NCBI RefSeq assembly: GCF_002000055.1
Contig: NZ_MVBD01000011.1
Span: 1-64,000 of the forward strand
Direction: 5' to 3'
Length of the DNA stretch: 64,000 nucleotides
DNA from: Marinicella sediminis
GTDB taxonomy: Bacteria; Pseudomonadota; Gammaproteobacteria; Xanthomonadales; Marinicellaceae
Positions 27,953 to 35,348 of the stretch are shown here, piece by piece. The first letter of the stretch is position 1. Each line of letters opens with the position of its first letter. The position numbers were made by a program, and so were the translations under genes. The notes below the pieces were generated by a model, which was given only the letters and a program-made list of their open reading frames with translations, searched no databases and was not told the origin of the DNA.

Positions 27953-29389
27953 ATGAAGAAAAGCCACAAACTATTGAGCGTATTGTTCCTGACGGTGTTC
28001 AGTGAGCTGTTAATGGCTCAGTTAAAAGCCTTTCCCGAGGCAGAAGGTTTCGCCGCCATGGTCACCGGAGGACGGGGTGGTGATGTCCGCATTGTCACCA
28101 ACCTCAATGCCAGTGGTACCGGGTCATTGCAATGGGCGGTTTCTCAACCAGGCCCACGGATTGTGGTCTTTGCCGTGTCCGGACTCATTACAGGAGACCT
28201 GCACATCCCACATGGCGACCTGACCATCGCAGGACAAACAGCACCGGGCGCCGGCATCACACTGGTCGGTCACATGTATACCACCTATGGTAATGACACT
28301 GGCAATATCATCATCCGACACCTGCGCATCAGGCCACCAGATCCGGATGCTGTATGGCCCGCTAACCAACACGATGCCATTCAGTTTTCCACCGCCAATC
28401 ACATCATGCTGGACCACATCGATGCCTCCCATGGTGCCGATGAAACCATTGATTTTTGGGGAGGAGCTTCATACATCACCATTCAGTATTCTCACTTGTC
28501 TTTCCCGATATATGACACCGTTAATGGTTGGACCCACAACAAAGGCGTGATCAATCACCGGCCTTGCCTGGATTCAGGCAACTGTCAGCCTGGTGACCGC
28601 CCTGGCGGTCATATTTCAATCCTCAACAATGTCTTCACCCATTCCAGAAACCGCACCCCGGCATTATCCGTGGGGCCAGCTGAAGTGATCAACAACATCA
28701 CTTACAATGGTCGTGAGGGCTTTGTTCATCACAATGTGGCTGAAGGTGAGTTCAACATCATTGGCAACCAGTATGTGGCAGGCCCCAGCATCAGTTTATC
28801 ACCGTTTTGGTTTGACCCTGAAAACCCCAACCCACCCATTCCAACCACCTATTGGCTGCAGGATAACCGGGTAGATGACCCGGGAGAATACGTGGGCGTG
28901 GTGCAAAACCCATGGGATGATGCGTCTTTTGGTAACAGCTATACCTTTGCTTGCTGTGGGATCAACAGCGATCAATTCAATCAATCCGGAACATTTGATT
29001 TTACTGCCGACAGTGATTATGTAGCACCTCAGGTTCATGATCACAATTCGCTGGAGGATCGGCTGCTACCTGCGATTGGCGCTTATCCACATGATGTGGT
29101 GGCCAGACAATCAATTCTGGAATTGCTACAACGGTCAGGTCATTGGCGTAATTACCGGCCCGCAAATTTAATGGCAGGTCTGACAGCCACAACACCACCA
29201 TTGGACAGTGATGATGATGGCATGCCGGATCTCTGGGAACTGGCCAATGGTTTGAACCACCTCAATGGCAGCGATCACACAACCATCATGCCATCTGGCT
29301 ACAGTGCCATTGAAGAATACATCAACGCCCTGGCCACCGCGTTAATCGGTGACCTGATTTTTGCGGATGATTTTGATGATCAGCCCTGA
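27953..29389 (+). CDS. Exported pectate-lyase-like beta-helix protein with C-terminal tag
   Basis: A 478-residue exported protein. ATG 27953 opens a signal peptide (KKSHKLLSVLFLTVFSELLMAQ), with AAGG upstream. AFPEAEGFAAMVTGGRGGDV and GTGSLQWAVSQPGPRIVVF match the start of polysaccharide lyase family 1-like parallel beta-helices. NIIIRHLRIRP and HIMLDHIDASHGADETIDFWGG fit the rungs that carry the calcium-binding aspartates. After a DSDDDGMPDLWE calcium-like loop the chain ends GDLIFADDFDDQP, a version of the shared tag with two extra residues. It probably cleaves acidic polysaccharides outside the cell, but the substrate is not known. Confidence 0.85.
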   Translation: MKKSHKLLSVLFLTVFSELLMAQLKAFPEAEGFAAMVTGGRGGDVRIVTNLNASGTGSLQWAVSQPGPRIVVFAVSGLITGDLHIPHGDLTIAGQTAPGAGITLVGHMYTTYGNDTGNIIIRHLRIRPPDPDAVWPANQHDAIQFSTANHIMLDHIDASHGADETIDFWGGASYITIQYSHLSFPIYDTVNGWTHNKGVINHRPCLDSGNCQPGDRPGGHISILNNVFTHSRNRTPALSVGPAEVINNITYNGREGFVHHNVAEGEFNIIGNQYVAGPSISLSPFWFDPENPNPPIPTTYWLQDNRVDDPGEYVGVVQNPWDDASFGNSYTFACCGINSDQFNQSGTFDFTADSDYVAPQVHDHNSLEDRLLPAIGAYPHDVVARQSILELLQRSGHWRNYRPANLMAGLTATTPPLDSDDDGMPDLWELANGLNHLNGSDHTTIMPSGYSAIEEYINALATALIGDLIFADDFDDQP

Positions 29390-30186
29390 GGCGAATGGGC
29401 TGTCAAACCGTGACGCCAGCCAAACACCACAGCCAAAATACCCAGTAGTAAACCCGACAGGTAGATGGTGCCTGGATGCAATTGCGATAGATGCATGACC
29501 ACAGCAGCCCACCAGTTGGTTTGACCCACGGTGGCATAAAGGCCGTAACTGATCGCAGCGATACCTGCAGCCATCAGCCAGGGCCACCTGCTTTTGCGGT
29601 ACAACACAGCGAGACCTATGCCCAGCAATACCGAAAGCAGCATGCTTAATTGTATGGCATACTCAAAGCGATAAAGTGTATCCGGCCCTTCAATCATCAT
29701 GCCCGGTAGATAATTGGCAAATAAACGTGACAAGATGGGTGGTAACAGGCCAATCAAGGTACCGATGATCAGGGCACTGTGGATATGAACCAGGCGCCGC
29801 CAACGCATCGCCAGATAAACCTGTAACGCAGTACTGCACATCAGCCAAACATCAGCAGTCAGCAAAGCCTGACCAAACAACACATAAAATGGATGGTCTG
29901 CCACTGCTTTTTGAGCCCCCGCCCAGGTAACCAGTGCGAAAGCCGCAGTCATCAAGGGCACCATGACGAAAATCAATAATCCGGCTTTTCGATGGGCAGC
30001 CCTTCTGCCGTTGTGAATCAGCCAGCTTTGCCAGGCAATCAGTAGGATCCAGAGGGTCGAAGTGGCGCCGTGTAAATGATGGGCCAGCGGCGCGTCGTTC
30101 AGGCGGCCGAAATAACTGGGCCAGAAAGCGACCACCGTGATGATCAGAATCAGTAACATGAAGTAATGGGTTTTGCTGTACGGCAT
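29380..30186 (-). CDS. Multi-spanning membrane protein of unknown function
   Basis: A 268-residue protein with about seven hydrophobic segments. HHLHGATSTLWILLIAWQSW followed by HRKAGLLIF recalls the DUF2306/cytochrome-b-like membrane families with conserved histidines, but I cannot assign a family with certainty. Its 3' end overlaps the end of the pectate-lyase-like gene by ten bases. Upstream, the palindrome TGCCA-G-TGGCA (30240-30250) could be a regulatory site. No function is proposed. Confidence 0.7.
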   Translation of the reverse strand: MPYSKTHYFMLLILIITVVAFWPSYFGRLNDAPLAHHLHGATSTLWILLIAWQSWLIHNGRRAAHRKAGLLIFVMVPLMTAAFALVTWAGAQKAVADHPFYVLFGQALLTADVWLMCSTALQVYLAMRWRRLVHIHSALIIGTLIGLLPPILSRLFANYLPGMMIEGPDTLYRFEYAIQLSMLLSVLLGIGLAVLYRKSRWPWLMAAGIAAISYGLYATVGQTNWWAAVVMHLSQLHPGTIYLSGLLLGILAVVFGWRHGLTAHSPQG

Positions 30187-30442
30187 ATTGAGTTCCCCCA
30201 GGTGTTGTTGTTAATAAAATAATCCATCTGCTGATAAAATGCCAGTGGCACCAAAAAGCACACAAAAAGGATGATTCATTTGCAATCATGAGCAAGGATG
30301 GCAAATCATCATCGCAGAACAGCAAATCCAGTGCTAATCAATGGACAGTGAATTCCATCAGCTGCCAGTGTCTGTCTGTAGTGCTTAGTGCTTGTCAAGC
30401 CCGGTACAAACCAGTAAACTGATTTTTTTTATTGAGCCTGAC

Positions 30443-31063
30443 ATGATCGCACTGAACCAAACCATCATCATCATTGCCGCGACTTGTCTGGTGTCCTATC
30501 TGGCCTGGCAAAACCGTTTGCTGATGGAACGACTGATCTTCTGGTCGCCAGCCATCAAAGAAGGGCAGGTTGAGCGATTTGTCACCCACGGCTTTATTCA
30601 TGCCGATGGTATGCACCTGTTATTCAACATGTTTACCTTTTATTTCTTTGGTTCTATCATTGAAGCCTTTTATCGGCAATACCTCGGTGGAGCTGGTTAT
30701 GTGCTGTTTTATCTGGGGGCGATTGTGGTGGCCATGTTGCCATCGTATTTTCAACACAGGGATGACCGCAACTACTACAGTCTGGGTGCTTCAGGGGCGG
30801 TGTCAGCGGTGTTGTTTGCTTATATACTGTTCGCTCCCTGGGAGTTGATTTATTTATTTGGAGCGATTCCGGTACCAGCCATATTATTTGCCGTGGCTTA
30901 TGTCTATTACAGCATCAAGGCTCATCATGCAGCCAATGACAACATCAATCACAGCGCGCATTTATATGGTGGTTTGTTCGGGGTATTGATGACCATTCTG
31001 ATAGAACCCAGGGTGTTGCCTTATTTCTTCAGGCAATTATTGAACCCTTCCTGGTTGGGTTGA
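30443..31063 (+). CDS. Rhomboid family intramembrane serine protease
   Basis: A 206-residue inner-membrane protein with six membrane segments. The catalytic serine is in GASGA (Ser117) and the histidine in NHSAHLYGG (His173). The first-loop FIHADGMHLLFNM and the EAFYRQ part are also typical. ATG 30443 is chosen; the upstream TTG at 30392 only adds a polar stretch. Substrates cannot be read from the sequence. It is convergent with deoB, one base apart. Confidence 0.93.
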   Translation: MIALNQTIIIIAATCLVSYLAWQNRLLMERLIFWSPAIKEGQVERFVTHGFIHADGMHLLFNMFTFYFFGSIIEAFYRQYLGGAGYVLFYLGAIVVAMLPSYFQHRDDRNYYSLGASGAVSAVLFAYILFAPWELIYLFGAIPVPAILFAVAYVYYSIKAHHAANDNINHSAHLYGGLFGVLMTILIEPRVLPYFFRQLLNPSWLG

Positions 31064-31064
31064 T

Positions 31065-32294
31065 TTATCGGAAGTTGATTGCCACACCGTGGGGTAAGGC
31101 CGCCAAGCCAAAATGCTTGGCCAGGCTCTGACCCATGTCAGCCATTGATTTGCGGGGGCCGATGTTTTGCCCGCTGACTTCAGGTCCGTAGAACAACACC
31201 GGTACATGCTCCCTGGTATGATCTGATCCGGGTTGGGTGGGGTCGCATCCATGATCGGCCGTAATCAGTGCCAGGTCGCCCTGTTGCATCAGGGCTTCGA
31301 GTTCAGGTAATCGTGCATCAAATGCTTCCAAGGCGCAGGCATATCCGGGCACATCGCGACGGTGACCAAATAAACTGTCAAAATCAACAAAATTGACGAA
31401 CACGAGGCTGTGATCAGGCGCTTGTCTGAAGGCTTCAAGCATGGCATCAAATAAACCCATGTTGTCTCCGGCTTTGATGGATTGGGTGATGCCCCGGCCA
31501 GCGAAAATGTCTGCAATTTTACCCACTGATATCACTTCATGACCGGCTGCCTTCATGACATCAAGTAAGGTGGATTCTATCGGTGGTGTGGTCAGGTCTT
31601 TGCGGTTTGCCGTGCGCTGGAAATTGTTGGCATTGTCGCCCACAAATGGACGGGCAATAACCCGAGTGATGTTCAACTCATCAACCAACTGTTTGGCGAT
31701 GGCTGAAATTTCCAGCAACCGATCCAGGCCAAAATGTATTTCATGCGCCGCAATCTGAAACACCGAGTCAGCCGAGGTATAGCAGATGGGCTTACCGCTG
31801 CGGATGTGTTCTTCACCCATCTGTTTGATGATTTCAGTGCCTGAAGCATGACAGTTTCCCAAAATGCCCGGCAAGCCGGCTAATTCGATGAAGCGCTCAA
31901 TCAACTGATCTGGAAAACAGGGACTGCTTTTGGGGAACGTACCCCATTTGAACGGTACTGGTACACCTGTCATTTCCCAGTGCCCACTGGGGGTGTCTTT
32001 ATCCAGGCTTTGTTCGATGGCATGGCCAAAAGCGCCTTGCACGGTGGGATGATCAGTTCCACCAGCCAGGTTCATACCGCTGCTTTGTTTCAGGGCAGCA
32101 CCCAATCCCCAGCGCTCCAGGTGCGGAATCTTCAACGGACCATGCCTGACACCACTCACATCGGCTTGGCCACGCGCACATTGTTCGGCGATGTGCCCCA
32201 GGGTGTTGGCAGCCTCATCGCCATACAGTTGAGCGTCATCACTGGCACCGATGCCCAATGAATCCATCACCAATATCACTGCTCTTTTCATCAT
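31065..32294 (-). CDS. deoB: Phosphopentomutase
   Basis: A 409-residue cytoplasmic enzyme that interconverts ribose- or deoxyribose-1-phosphate and the 5-phosphate in nucleoside salvage. The metal-binding motifs are present: VMDSLGIGASDDA near the start, and the C-terminal VNFVDFDSLFGHRRD and ITADHGCDPT..SDHTREHVPVLFYG. Length matches the family. No other deo gene is nearby. It follows the winged-helix/TPR regulator with a four-base ATGA overlap, which is an unusual partner. Confidence 0.98.
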   Translation of the reverse strand: MMKRAVILVMDSLGIGASDDAQLYGDEAANTLGHIAEQCARGQADVSGVRHGPLKIPHLERWGLGAALKQSSGMNLAGGTDHPTVQGAFGHAIEQSLDKDTPSGHWEMTGVPVPFKWGTFPKSSPCFPDQLIERFIELAGLPGILGNCHASGTEIIKQMGEEHIRSGKPICYTSADSVFQIAAHEIHFGLDRLLEISAIAKQLVDELNITRVIARPFVGDNANNFQRTANRKDLTTPPIESTLLDVMKAAGHEVISVGKIADIFAGRGITQSIKAGDNMGLFDAMLEAFRQAPDHSLVFVNFVDFDSLFGHRRDVPGYACALEAFDARLPELEALMQQGDLALITADHGCDPTQPGSDHTREHVPVLFYGPEVSGQNIGPRKSMADMGQSLAKHFGLAALPHGVAINFR

Positions 32295-34612
32295 GTTCTG
32301 ACCTTTGTGTTGTGCCTCATCCGATCATTATAACCCTGTTGGTTTTCTGTTGTGGAATGGTCTGTGGACTGTTGTTTCAGTTGTTCCAGCAACAGTTGGT
32401 CTTCATATTGCCAATAATCGCCGGCTTTGAGCTTCAGTTCATTCATCAACCCCACTGCTTCGATGTGCTTTCCGGCGGCAGCTGCCGCTTGTGCCCGGTA
32501 TTTCTGGAATGGATAGATAAATGGCTTAAACATGGCCGTACGTTGCAGTTGGTCCACCAGTTTTGGCTGATTGAATGACAAATACAATTGGTTCAAACGG
32601 TTCATGACTTGCACCATTTGATCAAAGCGGCCACTGCCGTGCACGAGAACCATTGCTTCCAGATAATGCAGTTCACTGGCTGCCAGTTTGCCCTCAAGCA
32701 TGGCCAGGTCTCCCTGGTACATGGCCAATAAGGGATGGTCTTGTAAGGTCAATTCACGCACGAAGGTTTGTGCTCTGGGCACATCCGATTGCTCTATGGC
32801 CATGATCAACGAGGCTTCATTGAGCGCATCACCAATCTCTTTATGGGGGTGCTCAAGATACAATTGCCTGAGCATTTTCAGGTCTATATCAGCCTGTTCA
32901 AGGTTGTTCTCTGCCAGGTGGAGTTGCAGCAGCCATAGGTAAGCATCGGCATTGTTGCCATACAGTTCAAGTTCTGCATTCAGTCGCAGCACTTCCTGCC
33001 ATTGTTGATGGGCCAGTTGAAAACGGCCGGTTTGTTGATAGATGCGTGCCAGCTTGGTGCGGTTATCGCTGATCCCCCGGCGGTGTTTGAGCTGCTCTGC
33101 ATGGAACAGTGATTCCTTGACCAGTTGTTCGGCCTGTCTGAACTCATTGCGTTGTCTGAGGATGCTGGCCAGAACGGTTTTGGCTTGCATTTGATACCTC
33201 AGGTCGCCCGATTGCTGAAAAGCTTTGATGGCCAGCTGTGCTTTTTCAATGGCCACCAGGGGCTGATTCATTTCTCTGGCCAACTTGGCATGGGTGCTCA
33301 TGATGGTGCCATATAAATGAGGCTGGGAACTGGGATCAGTGACCTGACCGGCCATTTGTAAAGCCTGTTCGGCATTTTCAAATTGTTTGGTCTTGCGGTA
33401 GAGGATACCCTGACTGATGTAAACTGAGGCCATTCTGGCCGGATTCCTGCTTTCTTCAGCCCATTTCAGGGCTTCCAGGTAAACCTTTTCTGCCGCCGCC
33501 AATTCGCCTACAGAATCCAGACAATGTCCTTTGACCAATTCCACCCGAAAAGCCAGGTTCTGATCATTGGTCTGGATGGCCTCCAGGATACCAATGGCTT
33601 TGCGTGGATCGGCTTGCTTACGCAATGCAATGGCCAGTTCATACCAGGCCATTTTGAAATTGGGGTCCTGCTCAACGGCTGCTTCGAGGTAGGTCATCGC
33701 CTGATCGCTGTCACCAGAGACTTGTGCCGCCATGGCTTTGAAGTAACTGTGCATGGCGAACTCATTGCGGGTGTAGACCTGCTCATCCGCGGATTGGCTG
33801 ATGGCTTCAGGTCTAACCTGTTGCCGGACCCATTGACTGATGTGATCAAACAGTGTGATCAGTTGATTGGCTTCAAGTTGCTCACTGGCCTGAATGTCTT
33901 CCTGCCACTTGATTTGTACACTGGCCTGATAAGGGGGTTGTTGTTGATCAGGTTGGTGTAAATGCACCACCAGCTGGGTGAGCGCGGATGATTCCTGCCA
34001 CAAATCAAAACTGATGTAAGCGCGTTCAGCATGGCCCTCATTGATGCGACCTTGTTGAGCTTGCAAGCCATCGACGTTGTTCAGCAGGTGGCCGAGCAGG
34101 TTTTTTCCACCTGCGAGCATCCAGTTAGCCGGCTGAGCAGACTTGGGGCGGGCGCTTTGACTGACGACATGCACCTGTGGGGTGGTAATTGAGCCTGGTG
34201 GTTCTGTCCCCTGGTGCCACAGCAACCAGATGGCAATGAACACCAGCATAACACCAAATACCTTCAAACTGATGTGACTGCCTGTTTCACGGACAGGGGC
34301 ATCCTCAGGGCTGCTAACAGTTGGCAAAAACCGAAATCCCTGCCCATAAACGGTTTCAATGTATTCATCAGGCTGACAGGCATTCAGGGTTTTGCGGAGT
34401 TTAAGAACACATTGATCAATGGTGTTGTTGGTGACCACACGACCCATCCAGACTTCGTCAATCAACTCATCCCGGCTGATTAACTGATTGGGGTGAGTGA
34501 GTAAATACCGCAATAAATCATGATTCTTTTTGGTCAGGCTGAGTTCCTGACCATGATGTAACAGGGATTGCTGCTCCGGATCATATATAAATTCAGCAAA
34601 AGCGTAGGTCAT
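32291..34612 (-). CDS. CadC-like winged-helix regulator with membrane segment and TPR repeats
   Basis: A 773-residue one-component regulator. Residues 1-100 form an OmpR/PhoB-type winged helix (LTKKNHDLLRYLLTHPNQLISRDELIDEVWMGRVVTNNTIDQCVLKLRKTL..YIETVYGQGFRF). One membrane segment lies near 115-132 (SLKVFGVMLVFIAIWLLW). Residues about 290-740 are a long series of TPR-like helix pairs (AMTYLEAAVEQDPNFKMAWYELA). Such regulators bind DNA from the membrane, but the signal is unknown. Its stop overlaps deoB by four bases. Three 11-bp-phased TTCAGGA repeats upstream are its candidate operator. Confidence 0.9.
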   Translation of the reverse strand: MTYAFAEFIYDPEQQSLLHHGQELSLTKKNHDLLRYLLTHPNQLISRDELIDEVWMGRVVTNNTIDQCVLKLRKTLNACQPDEYIETVYGQGFRFLPTVSSPEDAPVRETGSHISLKVFGVMLVFIAIWLLWHQGTEPPGSITTPQVHVVSQSARPKSAQPANWMLAGGKNLLGHLLNNVDGLQAQQGRINEGHAERAYISFDLWQESSALTQLVVHLHQPDQQQPPYQASVQIKWQEDIQASEQLEANQLITLFDHISQWVRQQVRPEAISQSADEQVYTRNEFAMHSYFKAMAAQVSGDSDQAMTYLEAAVEQDPNFKMAWYELAIALRKQADPRKAIGILEAIQTNDQNLAFRVELVKGHCLDSVGELAAAEKVYLEALKWAEESRNPARMASVYISQGILYRKTKQFENAEQALQMAGQVTDPSSQPHLYGTIMSTHAKLAREMNQPLVAIEKAQLAIKAFQQSGDLRYQMQAKTVLASILRQRNEFRQAEQLVKESLFHAEQLKHRRGISDNRTKLARIYQQTGRFQLAHQQWQEVLRLNAELELYGNNADAYLWLLQLHLAENNLEQADIDLKMLRQLYLEHPHKEIGDALNEASLIMAIEQSDVPRAQTFVRELTLQDHPLLAMYQGDLAMLEGKLAASELHYLEAMVLVHGSGRFDQMVQVMNRLNQLYLSFNQPKLVDQLQRTAMFKPFIYPFQKYRAQAAAAAGKHIEAVGLMNELKLKAGDYWQYEDQLLLEQLKQQSTDHSTTENQQGYNDRMRHNTKVRT

Positions 34613-34711
34613 TGTTTCAGGTTTCAGTCAAACACATCTGATCAGTGGGCAAACGATGATAACACCGATTACCTGATTCGGAAATCAAAAAAGGGCCGAC
34701 TGATTCACGAA

Positions 34712-34740
34712 TTCAGGATTATTTCAGGACTCTTTCAGGA
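34712..34740. promoter_or_regulatory. Three TTCAGGA repeats at 11-bp period
   Basis: TTCAGGA begins at 34712, 34723 and 34734, exactly 11 bp apart, on one face of the helix. The region lies between the divergent winged-helix regulator and DUF3592 genes. A possible -10 for the latter, TACAAT, is at 34760-34765. Proteins with an OmpR/PhoB winged helix bind tandem direct repeats with this period, so the regulator encoded next door is the obvious candidate. Confidence 0.6.
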
Positions 34741-34803
34741 TTGATTGGCTTTCCACAGCTACAATCTTTAGTCATGATTCAATGAAAACAAGAGGGCATT
34801 AAG

Positions 34804-35325
34804 ATGAAGACAGTGAGTTGGGTTTTGGCGGTACTGGGGTTATTGCTGTTCGCCGTGGGTATCTGGATGCTGACCACGGCCATGGCCAGTAATGACTGGC
34901 CAACGGTGGAAGGTAAAGTGGTGACTCCCAATGTGGTGGGACGATTGCGACAGGCTACCAATGCCCGGCACCGCAGCCTGGAATACATTGTTGAAGTGAC
35001 CTACCGATATCAGGTGAAAGGTCGCTCGTACCAGGCTAAACGATATTCGCTGGGCAAAGGAATGACCACAGCAGATGGATTCAATGACCGTGCTGAGGCC
35101 CGTGAATGGATCAAACAATCACCTTATCAGCCAGGTGAACCAGTGACCGTTTATGTCGACCCGGCAGACCCCGAAAACACCGTGCTCAATGCCGGCATTC
35201 AGGGTTCAACCTGGGTGCCGGTATTGCTGGGTTTGTTGTTTGGCTTGTTGGCCTGGCTTAATCATCATGTTCTGATGAAGCAGGCCGCCAACAAACCCAT
35301 TCAGTCGGTGGTTTTCAAGATCTGA
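34804..35325 (+). CDS. DUF3592 domain membrane protein
   Basis: A 173-residue protein with an N-terminal membrane segment (VLAVLGLLLFAVGIWMLTTAMA) and a second near the C-terminus (WVPVLLGLLFGLLAWL). Between them is the DUF3592 fold: WPTVEGKVV, VEVTYRYQVKGRSYQAKRYSLG, and YQPGEPVTVYVDPADPENTVL. Function is unknown for the family. GAGGG lies upstream of the ATG, and the region before it holds the TTCAGGA repeats. Confidence 0.9.
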   Translation: MKTVSWVLAVLGLLLFAVGIWMLTTAMASNDWPTVEGKVVTPNVVGRLRQATNARHRSLEYIVEVTYRYQVKGRSYQAKRYSLGKGMTTADGFNDRAEAREWIKQSPYQPGEPVTVYVDPADPENTVLNAGIQGSTWVPVLLGLLFGLLAWLNHHVLMKQAANKPIQSVVFKI

Positions 35326-35348
35326 ATTCCATCTTGATTCCGCGTGGA

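Noticed and set aside
30443-31063. Rhomboid protease as the processing enzyme (rhombosortase) for the C-terminal tag
   Set aside because: Rhombosortase substrates end in a GlyGly motif, a membrane helix and basic residues. The tag here has none of these, and this rhomboid looks like an ordinary family member.
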